A stretch of 64,000 nucleotides of DNA from Enterococcus sp. DIV1094 (GTDB lineage: Bacteria; Bacillota; Bacilli; Lactobacillales; Enterococcaceae): NCBI RefSeq assembly GCF_017316305.2, contig NZ_CP147250.1, forward strand, positions 62,001 through 126,000. The letters run 5' to 3'. Each line of letters begins with the position of its first letter. The first letter of the stretch is position 1. The position numbers and the translations under genes were made by a program. This document shows, in pieces, positions 36,551 to 45,251 of the stretch. Under the pieces are notes generated by a model. The model did not search any database. It had not been told where the DNA came from and saw only the letters and a list, made by a program, of their open reading frames with translations.

Positions 36551-37856
36551 CACGTTGCGCTTTTCCTTTTCTGTTCATTTGCTTGATTTCTTTACATGCT
36601 TTTGCAATCGCCAGTGTTTTTTCTTCATACAAGAAATAGACTTGGCTATTCGTAAATCCTCCCTTTCGATCCGCCCGCCCTGCGATTTGGACTAGGGACG
36701 ATTTGCTGAATACAGGGTGGTCAGCACCTAAAACGATGACTGAGATTCGCTCAAAGGTCACACCACGCTCTAAGATCATCGTAGTCAAAAAAAGATCGTA
36801 TTGCTGTTCTCTCATGCTCTGGACTTTTTGGCTACGCCTCTCATCTTTTGAAGAGGCAGATACAATGCGACATGAAAGTTGGTTTTTCAACTGATTTTCC
36901 AGTTGTTCCATTAATTGGATACTTGGGCAAAACAACAAGACGTGATTCTCTTTGATCAGTTCATGGATCAAACGGCGCAACGGTCGATTTTTTCTTGGGT
37001 GCAGACAGCGACTCGCCCACTTGTTCCAAAAAAGCAAGCTAGGTTCCGGCAATAACCGTTGATGAAAGCGCAAAGCCAGCTGGTGGATAGCCATCGTGGT
37101 TCGACTTTTTTTCAATAATCGGTCGTCTGGTGTCGCGCTTAAATAGATCAGTTTTCCGCTTGGTTGCAAAGCTGTTCTCACTGCGTAGTTCAAGCCTAGA
37201 TCACCAACAAATGGAAAAGCATCGACTTCATCGACTACTAATAAGGCAAATGCCTGATAAAAACGGTACAACTGATGCGTTGTGCAGATCACTACGGAAC
37301 TGTATCGATAAGGTTCTTTTGCTTTTCCATGAAGCAAACCAATCGTTTCTTCAGGAAACACATTCACTAGTCGGAGGTATAGTTCCTGACAGACATCGAT
37401 CCTTGGTGAGGCAATAGCGACTCTATTGCCTTTTTCTAATGTCTTGCGGATACTCTCGTAAAGCATTTCAGTTTTACCTGATCCTGTGACTGCCCATACC
37501 AAATGCTGACCAGACTGCTCACTGAGTTCACTCGAAATCCGTTGTTGCAACACTGTCAGTTGTCCTTCCCAGCAGTATTTTACACGGCGTTCCTGCCCCT
37601 TTGGTTGTTCGAATAAGTAGAGTTGTTGCAAGTTATCGCAACGCCCTAAAAGTAGACAATGGGGACAGTAATAACAAGATTCGTTGATCTTTGCTTCTTG
37701 TAATGGCGTTCTTTGGCTGCAACGATTGCAGTAAACTTGCTTTCTTTTTAGTGTGACTGCATCGACCACTTTATACTTTGATTCCGTAAAATAATGTTCA
37801 TTCCCGTCGACTTCTCTCGACAATAAACGGCGCCCATGAAAATCCTCCACTTGCAT
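36531..37856 (-). CDS. comFA: ComFA, DNA-uptake ATPase/helicase
   Basis: ATP-dependent motor for import of transforming DNA through ComEC. The 441 residues have a four-cysteine zinc motif (CNRCSQR...CYYCPHC, about residues 42-70), Walker A AVTGSGKTEM, a DEVDAF box (DEAD type), LSATP (motif III) and ILERGVTFERISV with QIAGRADRKG (motifs V-VI). The start at 37856 has AAGGAGAG upstream; a frame to 37913 lacks a site. Just upstream of the ribosome binding site is a small hairpin (37871-37891). Confidence 0.93.
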   Translation of the reverse strand: MQVEDFHGRRLLSREVDGNEHYFTESKYKVVDAVTLKRKQVYCNRCSQRTPLQEAKINESCYYCPHCLLLGRCDNLQQLYLFEQPKGQERRVKYCWEGQLTVLQQRISSELSEQSGQHLVWAVTGSGKTEMLYESIRKTLEKGNRVAIASPRIDVCQELYLRLVNVFPEETIGLLHGKAKEPYRYSSVVICTTHQLYRFYQAFALLVVDEVDAFPFVGDLGLNYAVRTALQPSGKLIYLSATPDDRLLKKSRTTMAIHQLALRFHQRLLPEPSLLFWNKWASRCLHPRKNRPLRRLIHELIKENHVLLFCPSIQLMEQLENQLKNQLSCRIVSASSKDERRSQKVQSMREQQYDLFLTTMILERGVTFERISVIVLGADHPVFSKSSLVQIAGRADRKGGFTNSQVYFLYEEKTLAIAKACKEIKQMNRKGKAQRDEMRLL

Positions 37857-37984
37857 GTTCAATTCTCTCCTTTCGTAAAATAAATACGAAAAAAAAAAGA
37901 TTCTCACGTGCAAAGGAGATACAAAAAAAGTATGAAACTGGAGTCTGAGAAAAAAGTAAAATTTACTTTTGCTGTATACCTAAA

Positions 37985-38022
37985 AAACGAATAAACGGCG
38001 GGAGCAGAAGTAACCTCTCACA
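37985..38022 (-). repeat. Possible degraded end of a long-hairpin repeat
   Basis: Minus strand GTGAGAGGTTACTTCTGCTC followed by CCGCCGTTTATTCG resembles the right end of the elements at 21687 (AGCTACTTCTTGAACACCGTTTATCTG). No left arm is seen. The rest of the 37914-38099 gap has a small TAGTCC/GGACTA hairpin at 38042-38061 and no gene. Confidence 0.35.
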
Positions 38023-38099
38023 TCATACTGATATATGTAGCTAGTCCCTGGAACTGGACTAAAAGCAAGTGCTTGGATCTTCATCCAGTCGAAGAATGG

Positions 38100-38390
38100 T
38101 TATTCGTCAAACAACCAGCTGGATTTGACTAATTGGTTAAATACGATAAATTCTTTTTCTAGATTGATCACAACGACTTCATATCCTGCATTGATCCAAC
38201 CATAGGCTCCTTTTTCAGGATGTTTGTAATCATTTGCCCACCAATCCGTACTTTCTCGCGCAGAACGGGGCAAGGCACTGCTTGGAAAAAGCAATTCATC
38301 GATTTGAGTGAAAGTCAACGTGATCTGAGAACCACCATTCGTTTTTAAATAATGAGTGATTGCATCATATTTTTTGACTCGTTCTTTCAT
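38100..38390 (-). CDS. Small DUF7662-like protein
   Basis: A 96-residue protein starting MKERVKKYDAITHYLK. It contains the pattern LPRSARESTDWWAND with KGAYGWINAGYEV, recurrent in a small uncharacterised domain (I recall it as DUF7662) found across bacteria, often near nucleic-acid-related genes. The ATG at 38390 has GAGAGGGGG upstream; a frame to 38507 lacks a start signal and would run into the opposite promoter. Function unknown. Confidence 0.7.
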   Translation of the reverse strand: MKERVKKYDAITHYLKTNGGSQITLTFTQIDELLFPSSALPRSARESTDWWANDYKHPEKGAYGWINAGYEVVVINLEKEFIVFNQLVKSSWLFDE

Positions 38391-38455
38391 TTTTACGCCC
38401 CCTCTCTTTTCTTCATTATCCCATATTCCTTTCGTTAAGCAACTATTAACATAAT

Positions 38456-38484
38456 TGAAATGAAGAAAAAAATTCTCTATACTT
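38456..38484 (+). promoter_or_regulatory. Promoter of the yigZ-like gene
   Basis: TTGAAA at 38456-38461 and TATACT at 38479-38484, spacing 17 bp; a start is expected near 38491. Confidence 0.75.
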
Positions 38485-38524
38485 GAAAAGAGAGAAGAAC
38501 AAACCAATGAAAGTAGTGAGACAG

Positions 38525-39169
38525 ATGTTAGAACGTTATTATACGATCAAAGAAAATGGTCAAAGTGAACTCGAAATAAAAAAATCACGTTTTATCTGTT
38601 CACTGAAACGTGTCGAAACGGAAGAAGAAGCCAAACAATTTATCCAAGAAACAAAAAAAGAACATTGGAAAGCCAACCATAATTGCAGCGCCTTCGTCAT
38701 CGGCGAAAAAAATGAGATCCAACGAAGTAGTGACGACGGAGAACCGAGCGGTACTGCCGGTGTACCGATGTTAGAGGTCATCAAAAAAAATGAATTGATC
38801 AACGTCGCGGCTGTCGTGACTCGTTATTTTGGCGGAATCAAACTAGGCGCTGGAGGTTTGATCCGAGCTTATGCGCACTCGGTTTCCCACGCATTGCAGG
38901 AAATCGGAATCGTTGAAGGGACATTACAGCAAGAGTTGTCGATTCATCTTGCCTATCCACAGTTAGGAAAAATAGAGAATTTTTTAGAGCTCCAGCAGGT
39001 CAATGTCAAAGAGATCCTTTATACGGATAAAGTGATCGTTGTTTGTATGGTCAACGAAAAAGAAATCACTGCATTTCAAGAGTCGATCATTGAGCTATTG
39101 AGTGGTCAAGTGAACTTTACTGAGGGAGCTGTCTCCTATTATGAACAGCTCGTTCAACCAAAAGATTGA
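38525..39169 (+). CDS. yigZ: YigZ/IMPACT family protein
   Basis: A 214-residue member of the UPF0029/IMPACT family: N-terminal IMPACT domain with HNCSAFVIGE, SSDDGEPSGTAGVPMLEVI and VVTRYFGGIKLGAGGLIRAY, then a C-terminal DUF1949 ferredoxin-like domain. Bacterial members are implicated in translation control or nucleotide binding; activity is not established. I take ATG 38525 (MLERYYTIKENG), the usual family start. ATG 38507 has slightly better upstream purines and would add six residues. A good promoter precedes both. Confidence 0.88.
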   Translation: MLERYYTIKENGQSELEIKKSRFICSLKRVETEEEAKQFIQETKKEHWKANHNCSAFVIGEKNEIQRSSDDGEPSGTAGVPMLEVIKKNELINVAAVVTRYFGGIKLGAGGLIRAYAHSVSHALQEIGIVEGTLQQELSIHLAYPQLGKIENFLELQQVNVKEILYTDKVIVVCMVNEKEITAFQESIIELLSGQVNFTEGAVSYYEQLVQPKD

Positions 39170-39187
39170 TTTAAGCACTGTATAACA

Positions 39188-39238
39188 AAAACCAGAGAGT
39201 AGGCAATGGCATCGCAGCCTCCTATCCTCTGGTTTTTT
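39188..39238 (+). terminator. Terminator after yigZ
   Basis: Stem AAACCAGAG...TAGG with CCTA...CTCTGGTT and TTTTTT on the plus strand; it also lies at the end of the convergent gntR gene. Confidence 0.85.
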
Positions 39239-39250
39239 GTTCACGTACGA

Positions 39251-39958
39251 TCATCTTTCTAAATAAAATTCAAAACGATCGCCCACGTATTGCGTACGTA
39301 CGTATTCAAAAGGTGTACCATCTTCGAAATAAGAGATTTGTCTTAATCGTAAGACCGCATCTCCTCGTTTGACATCCAAATATTCAGCAATTTTTTCTGA
39401 AGCTAGAACTGCTGAAATCGTTTGTTTGGCCGCACCGATTTTATTCCCTCTTTTTTCTTCAAGGGTTCGATAAAGCGACTCTGTAATCTCCGCTTTGCTG
39501 TACCCATCGATGATTTTTTGAGGAATACTGGCAATCTCAAAACAAATCGGGATATCATCAGCAAAACGAATACGTTCCATTCGTAAGATCGTATCCTCTT
39601 TATTTAGTTGCAATTTTTCCATCTCACTTGAACTTGGTGAAGTCAGAAAATAAGAAATCGTTCGACTGGATGGCACACGATTTTGTGACTCCATGATTTC
39701 GGTAAAACTTGTTGCGCCAGACATTTTTTCTTGAACCTTTTCTCGTGCAACGTAAGTTCCCGAACCGATTTTTCTTTCAAGAATCCCTTCGTCTGCTAAG
39801 TTTTGGATGGCTTGTCTTAAAGTCATTCGACTGACATTGAACTTAATGGCTAATTCTCTTTCTGAAGGAAGACGATCCCCGATCTTCCAAACGCCTTGCT
39901 CGATTTCACTTTTGATTTGATCATGGATTTGTATATATACCGGTAATTGATTCGACAT
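39251..39958 (-). CDS. GntR/HutC-family transcriptional regulator (UTRA domain)
   Basis: A 235-residue repressor. The N-terminal winged helix (1-70) has the GntR signature LPSERELAIKFNVSRMTLRQ and GTYV. The C-terminal UTRA domain (about 85-235) binds a small ligand, often a phosphosugar, and ends in FEYVRTQYVGDRFEFYLER. The start at 39958 follows AAGGGCGGG. Its promoter carries a HutC-type palindrome in the -10/-35 spacer, so it probably represses itself. No sugar operon adjoins it, so the ligand cannot be inferred. Confidence 0.88.
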   Translation of the reverse strand: MSNQLPVYIQIHDQIKSEIEQGVWKIGDRLPSERELAIKFNVSRMTLRQAIQNLADEGILERKIGSGTYVAREKVQEKMSGATSFTEIMESQNRVPSSRTISYFLTSPSSSEMEKLQLNKEDTILRMERIRFADDIPICFEIASIPQKIIDGYSKAEITESLYRTLEEKRGNKIGAAKQTISAVLASEKIAEYLDVKRGDAVLRLRQISYFEDGTPFEYVRTQYVGDRFEFYLER

Positions 39959-39986
39959 AACATCTACCCGCCCTTTCATTTCTTTT

Positions 39987-40015
39987 ATTATAACTGGTAT
40001 ATACCTAATTCACAA
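39987..40015 (-). promoter_or_regulatory. gntR promoter with GGTATATACC operator in the spacer
   Basis: Minus strand TTGTGA (40010-40015) and TATAAT (39987-39992), spacing 17 bp. The spacer contains the perfect 10-bp palindrome GGTATATACC (39996-40005), which fits the HutC-subfamily operator pattern GTMTAKAC. Confidence 0.7.
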
Positions 40016-40186
40016 CCAAAAAGAGTAAACGGATACTGTTCGCTAAAGTTCCAACAAACTGACGTACCAGCCTTTATCTAAGTTTCTTTGATTATCAACT
40101 CTACTAAAGTATCGGTTTAAAGTAACACGCGCACTTGATTATTACTCAGTAAATAGGCGATTCATCCACGGAAGTCATCCTACAAG

Positions 40187-43100
40187 CTATTGATTCAAGG
40201 CTTTCGTTGCAGTCGCCATCATCAAACGAATACGATTCAGTTGATTGACTACCGAAGCTCCTGGATCATAATCGATTGCTGTGATATTAGCTTTAGGATA
40301 ACGATAACGCAATTCTTTGAATACCCCTTTTCCTACCACATGATTCGGTAGACAGCCAAATGGTTGCATACAAACGATATTCGCGACATCGTTTTCCAAC
40401 AATTCAATCATTTCTCCTGTCAAGAACCACCCTTCACCCGTCTGATTACCGATGGATAGAATCTGACTTGCTTCCTCTGCTAATTGACTGATCGGCGTTA
40501 TCCCATCGAAACGTTGCGATTGTCTTAACGCTTTATCCATTGGTTTGACCACTTGTTCAATCAATCGAATAAGAAATTGAGCGACCCATTTACTTTTTTT
40601 CGCATGACCTAAATGTTCATATTTCCAAACTTGGTTGTATAACGAGTAATTCATAAAACCCATGATGTCAGGTACAACGACTTCAGCTCCTTCTTCTTCT
40701 AATAGACGAACGATATTATTATTGGCTGTCGATGAGTATTTGACGAGTATTTCTCCAACGATTCCTACTTTTGGTTTCGTTTGATTGGTTAGCGGGATCG
40801 TATCAAAATCACGAATGATTTTTTCCATATTACGGTTGAATCGTATCAGAGAACCATTTTTCACATTGCTTTTTACTTGTTCCAGCCAGTCACGGTGTAA
40901 CTTATCGACCACCCCTTTTTCGATCTCATAAGGTCTCGTGCGGTAAACGACCCGCTCAAAAAGATCGCCATATAAAAATGCGACAGCTAAACGTTTCAAT
41001 AAAGGCAAAGTGAACGTAAAGCCTGGAGATGACTCGACTCCTTGATTGCCGAAAGAAACAGAAACGACTGGAATTTGCGGAAATCCCGCTTCATCAAGCG
41101 CTTTTCGCAGAAGTGGAATATAATTGGTCGCTCGACACCCACCGCCTGTCTGTGTCATCATCACACTCGTATGTGCTAAATCATATGCTCCGCTTTCTAA
41201 TGCTTCTACTATTTGTCCAATTGAAATAATCGCTGGATAGCACGCATCATTGTTGACATATTTCAATCCCACATCAATGGCATTTCCACTTTCTTCTGGC
41301 AAACAAACGACTTGATACCCAGAAGCATTCAATGCGACATCGACTAAGCCAGATTGATGGATGTGGCTTAACATTGGTAACAATAACGTATGCTTTTTCT
41401 TCATTTCTTTGGTAAACGTGATTTTATTCGGTTCCGCAAATTGTTTCGTCGGATAGAACTGTTGTTTTGTTCGTTCATTGACCGCCGCTTTTAATGAACG
41501 CAAGCGTATCCTGATTGCGCCTAAATTTGCGCCTTCATCGATTTTCAATACCGTGTACAACTTGCCATATTGCGCCATTATTTCTTCGACTTGATCCGTT
41601 GTCACCGCATCGATGCCACAACCGAAGGAGTTTAATTGCACGAGTTCTAACTCGTTGGACTTGGCAACGACACGTGCCGCGGCATACAGTCGTGATTGAT
41701 AGACCCATTGATTGACTACACGTAACTGACCGACATCTCCTAGATGGGCAATACTGTCTTCTGTCAGGACATGAAAACCTTCTTGTGTGATCAACTCTGC
41801 GATCCCATGATTGATTTCTGGATCGAGATGGTACGGACGCCCTGCAAGGACGATACCCCGTTCATTGTTTTCGTGAAGCATCCTCAATGTTTCTTCGCCC
41901 TTCTTTTGAAGATCTTTTTTAAACATTGCTAATGCTTCGTATCCTTGATGTAAGGCTTCTGCTATTTGTTCTTTTGAAAAACCGTAGTCAGCAAATGTTT
42001 GATGTAACGTTTTTGCGACAGATGCTTCGTTTGCTAGATTCAGAAATGGATGACGATAATCGATTCGCCCTTCACGAATCGCATCGATATTGTTTTTAAT
42101 GACATCTGGATAGCTTTGGACGATGGGACAATTAAAATGATTGTCCGCTTGGCGATTCTCATTTTGCTCAAAAATCACACCAGGATAAAAGATACAAGAA
42201 ACACCAGCATCGATCAATGATTGGATATGACCATGGGCGAGCTTCGCTGGATAGCAGACGGTATCACTAGGAATCGTGCCGATCCCTTGTTCATAGATTT
42301 CCTTACTCGAACGAGGCGACAAGACCACTCGAAAGCCTAACGACCGAAAGAACGTCTGCCATAACGGAAAGTTTTCATACATATTCAACACTCTTGGAAG
42401 ACCGATCTCGCCATTGACAGCTTCCGTTTTTCGCAATGGCCGGTAACGAAATAACTGTCGGGATTTTTCAGCCACTAAATTGATTTTCTTATCCGCTTTT
42501 TTGATTTTGATCTGTGCACCTCGTTCACAACGATTCCCAGAAATCAACTTTCTGCCATCTGAAAATAAAGTGACAGTCAATAAGCAATTGTTCTCACATA
42601 ACCCACAGTGCGTCAATTCTTTTTCTGTCGTCAATTGCGACAATTCTTCTAATGAGAGTAGTTCACTCTTTTCGCCTTTTTGGTAGGCTTCTAATGCAAT
42701 CAAAGAAGCACCATATGCGCCCATCAATCCTGAGATCGACGGGCGAACGACCTCACGCCCACTGATTTTTTCAAAAGCTCGTAAGACTGCATCATTGTAA
42801 AACGTTCCGCCTTGGCAAACGATTTTACTGCCCAAATCTTCTGGTTTTCTGATTTTGATCACTTTGTACACCGCATTCTTGATCACAGAATAAGAGAGTC
42901 CAGCTGAAATATCTCCAACCGAAGCCCCTTCTTTTTGTACCTGCTTCACTTTCGAATTCATGAAGACCGTACATCTTGAACCTAAGTCTACTGGATGTTT
43001 GGCAGTGATCGCCGCTTTAGCAAAATCTTGGATCTCGTATCCCAATGATTTGGCAAATGTTTCAATAAATGAACCACAGCCCGAAGAGCACGCTTCATTC

Positions 43101-44416
43101 AACTGGATCGAGGATAACGCGCCGTCCTTGATCGTCATCGCCTTCATATCTTGTCCGCCGATATCTAAAATAAAATCAACACCTGGTTGAAAAAAATTCG
43201 CTGCTTTGTAATGCGCCATCGTCTCGACTTCGCCGATATCGATCTTCAAGGCACTCTTGATCAATGCTTCGCCATAGCCAGTCACTACTGCTTTTCCGAT
43301 AAAGCAGCCTGTAGGCATTTGTTGGTACATGTTTTTCAATACACTGATCGTTGTTTCTAAGGGCTGACCTTCATTGTTTCCATAAAACGAGAACAATAGA
43401 TCTCCTGATTCATTGATCAAGGTGACTTTCGTCGTGGTCGAACCCGCATCGATGCCTAAAAATGCCACCCCATGATGAGTAGCGAGGGGACGTTCTTTCA
43501 CTGTTGCTTTTTCATGCCTAAGGTGAAACTCATTTAACTCTTGTTCTGTCTGAAAAAGAGGCGCTAAAGAACGAGAACTATCAAGCGACTCTTTGTTTTG
43601 GCTTTTCAACTTCTGGATCAATTGACTCAATATCTCTTCCTCAGAAGCTTTTGCGTGATACGCTGCACCTAGCGCAACGAATAGTTGAGGATTTTCTGGA
43701 AAAATCACATCTTCTGATGAAAGATCAAGCGTTTCAATAAAGCGTTGACGCAATTCAGACATAAAATAAAGTGGTCCACCTAAAAAGGCGACCTTCCCTT
43801 TGATTTTTCTCCCTGCTGCTAAGCCGGCAATCGTTTGATTGACGACAGCTTGGAAAATACTTGCGGCGATATCCGCTTTAGCTGCTCCTTCATTGATCAA
43901 AGGCTGTACATCTGTTTTAGCAAATACACCACAACGAGAAGCAATCGGATATAGCTGTTGATAGTTTTTGGCTAAGTCATTCAGGCCATTCGCATCTGTT
44001 TTTAAGAGTGCAGCCATCTGATCGATAAATGCCCCTGTCCCACCTGCACAGCTACCATTCATCCGTTGTTCTAAAGAAGAACCAAAAAAGGTGATTTTTG
44101 CATCTTCTCCACCTAATTCGATGGCCACTTCTGTTTCAGGGATTCTTTCTTCAATCGTTTTTGTACAAGCAATCACTTCTTGGATAAATGGCAATTGCAA
44201 CTGTTCCGCTAAGCCCATACCACCAGAACCTGTGATCGCAAAAGCAATCGCCTGATCTTGGAGCTTGGCTTGGGCCTCTTCTAATATATTGATGGTTGCT
44301 TTTCTAATATCTGCATAATGTCGTTCATATTTAGTAAAAAGAGCTTTTCCGTCTTTATCCAGGATCACTAATTTTACTGTCGTAGATCCAACATCGATAC
44401 CTCCGTACATTTTCAT
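40187..44416 (-). CDS. plsA: 2-hydroxyacyl-CoA dehydratase/activator fusion, plasmalogen-synthase type (PlsA-like)
   Basis: A 1409-residue radical-type reductase. Two BadF/BadG/HgdC ATPase modules lie in tandem (about 1-270 and 315-580), each with the ASKHA start GIDVGSTTVKL or GIDAGSTTTKV and a cysteine pair in identical spacing (C123/C162 and C443/C482, 39 apart), as in the [4Fe-4S] of HgdC. Next is a four-cysteine cluster, C604, C607, C611, C630. The C-terminal half resembles DUF2229 and the dehydratase D component (SDTVCYPAKLAHGH, NNDACYPAIISIGQ, CMQPFGCLPNH). In Clostridium perfringens the homologous plsA/plsR genes make plasmalogens, reducing an ester to a vinyl ether without oxygen; here both parts are one chain. 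AAGGTGG precedes the ATG. Family function is known; the activity here is inferred. Confidence 0.85.
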   Translation of the reverse strand: MKMYGGIDVGSTTVKLVILDKDGKALFTKYERHYADIRKATINILEEAQAKLQDQAIAFAITGSGGMGLAEQLQLPFIQEVIACTKTIEERIPETEVAIELGGEDAKITFFGSSLEQRMNGSCAGGTGAFIDQMAALLKTDANGLNDLAKNYQQLYPIASRCGVFAKTDVQPLINEGAAKADIAASIFQAVVNQTIAGLAAGRKIKGKVAFLGGPLYFMSELRQRFIETLDLSSEDVIFPENPQLFVALGAAYHAKASEEEILSQLIQKLKSQNKESLDSSRSLAPLFQTEQELNEFHLRHEKATVKERPLATHHGVAFLGIDAGSTTTKVTLINESGDLLFSFYGNNEGQPLETTISVLKNMYQQMPTGCFIGKAVVTGYGEALIKSALKIDIGEVETMAHYKAANFFQPGVDFILDIGGQDMKAMTIKDGALSSIQLNEACSSGCGSFIETFAKSLGYEIQDFAKAAITAKHPVDLGSRCTVFMNSKVKQVQKEGASVGDISAGLSYSVIKNAVYKVIKIRKPEDLGSKIVCQGGTFYNDAVLRAFEKISGREVVRPSISGLMGAYGASLIALEAYQKGEKSELLSLEELSQLTTEKELTHCGLCENNCLLTVTLFSDGRKLISGNRCERGAQIKIKKADKKINLVAEKSRQLFRYRPLRKTEAVNGEIGLPRVLNMYENFPLWQTFFRSLGFRVVLSPRSSKEIYEQGIGTIPSDTVCYPAKLAHGHIQSLIDAGVSCIFYPGVIFEQNENRQADNHFNCPIVQSYPDVIKNNIDAIREGRIDYRHPFLNLANEASVAKTLHQTFADYGFSKEQIAEALHQGYEALAMFKKDLQKKGEETLRMLHENNERGIVLAGRPYHLDPEINHGIAELITQEGFHVLTEDSIAHLGDVGQLRVVNQWVYQSRLYAAARVVAKSNELELVQLNSFGCGIDAVTTDQVEEIMAQYGKLYTVLKIDEGANLGAIRIRLRSLKAAVNERTKQQFYPTKQFAEPNKITFTKEMKKKHTLLLPMLSHIHQSGLVDVALNASGYQVVCLPEESGNAIDVGLKYVNNDACYPAIISIGQIVEALESGAYDLAHTSVMMTQTGGGCRATNYIPLLRKALDEAGFPQIPVVSVSFGNQGVESSPGFTFTLPLLKRLAVAFLYGDLFERVVYRTRPYEIEKGVVDKLHRDWLEQVKSNVKNGSLIRFNRNMEKIIRDFDTIPLTNQTKPKVGIVGEILVKYSSTANNNIVRLLEEEGAEVVVPDIMGFMNYSLYNQVWKYEHLGHAKKSKWVAQFLIRLIEQVVKPMDKALRQSQRFDGITPISQLAEEASQILSIGNQTGEGWFLTGEMIELLENDVANIVCMQPFGCLPNHVVGKGVFKELRYRYPKANITAIDYDPGASVVNQLNRIRLMMATATKALNQ

Positions 44417-44444
44417 CGACTCGCCACCTTCTTAAAAAAGACAC

Positions 44445-44464
44445 TTTGTTGAATATTGAACAAA
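44445..44464. promoter_or_regulatory. Candidate TetR operator
   Basis: TTTGTTGAATATTGAACAAA: a 20-bp palindrome with one mismatched pair, overlapping the -35 of the tetR promoter in the 174-bp interval between the divergent genes. Confidence 0.5.
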
Positions 44465-44478
44465 CCGTCTGTTATACT
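44449..44478 (+). promoter_or_regulatory. tetR promoter
   Basis: TTGAAT (44449-44454) and TATACT (44473-44478), spacing 18 bp, with TGT before the -10. Confidence 0.6.
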
Positions 44479-44590
44479 ACATATATCTATTTTAAAACCT
44501 TTTTTATCGATTACAATAAGCAATAACCGTCCGTTTGTGAGATAAACAACAATTGTGAACGATTTGTCGACCAAAAGTGAGGAGATTTTG

Positions 44591-45199
44591 ATGATGAAGA
44601 AAAATGATCTTCGAGTGAAGCGTACCAACAAAATGATTATTGAAGCGTTCTTACGTTTACTAGAAACAAAAAGCATGGAACAGATCACGATCCAAGAGAT
44701 TGCAGATGAAGCAATGATCAATCGGGCAACTTTTTATGCCCATTTCAAAGATAAACAAGATCTTTATGAACATTTATTCCACATCGCTATCCAGACCTTT
44801 ACTTCGATCTTAGACTTGGAGCCATTGATGGAAGGGAATAAACTGAAGTTGAAACGGGTCAATCGAGCATTGACCCAAATTTATCAATTGATTGCTGAAA
44901 ACAAAGCGATATTTATAACGACGTTAGATGGCACGTCGATCGAGTTTTTCAGAAAGAAGTTAAAAATTTTTTTGTCGGATAAATACGCCACCATTTTTGA
45001 CCATTTGAGAATCACCGAAAACGAATTAGAGGTACCCATTGACTTTATTACGGAGTACATGACTGCCATTTTCACTGGCACTTTACACTGGTGGGTCACA
45101 AGTGATACGGACATGACACCAAAACAATTGGCCGCTTTAGTCATCAAATTAGTTGGTAATGGTCACTTGACCGTCTTAGGTATTGAGATTGAAAAATAA
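44591..45199 (+). CDS. TetR/AcrR-family regulator
   Basis: About 202 residues with an N-terminal TetR helix-turn-helix (IQEIADEAMINRATFYAHFKD) and an all-alpha ligand-binding C-terminal domain. The start at ATG 44591 has GAGGAG seven bases upstream; an in-frame GTG at 44555 would add 12 residues without such a site. Divergent from the plasmalogen-type gene, with a palindrome between them, so it may control that gene and itself. Ligand unknown; a lipid or acyl-CoA would be a reasonable guess given the neighbour. Confidence 0.88.
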   Translation: MMKKNDLRVKRTNKMIIEAFLRLLETKSMEQITIQEIADEAMINRATFYAHFKDKQDLYEHLFHIAIQTFTSILDLEPLMEGNKLKLKRVNRALTQIYQLIAENKAIFITTLDGTSIEFFRKKLKIFLSDKYATIFDHLRITENELEVPIDFITEYMTAIFTGTLHWWVTSDTDMTPKQLAALVIKLVGNGHLTVLGIEIEK

Positions 45200-45200
45200 C

Positions 45201-45245
45201 AAAAACTCTGAAGAACACAAGATTATGTGAACTTCAGAGCTTTTG
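45201..45245. terminator. Bidirectional terminator after tetR
   Basis: CTCTGAAG/CTTCAGAG stem (45206-45213 and 45232-45239) with an inner CACA/TGTG pairing; A-run on the left, T-run on the right. Confidence 0.8.
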
Positions 45246-45251
45246 TTATTC

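Noticed and set aside
37871..37891. ComX-type cin box (TACGAATA-like) at comFA
   Set aside because: The best match, TACGAAAA, is on the wrong strand, and the minus-strand version overlaps the ribosome binding site, leaving no room for a transcript start.
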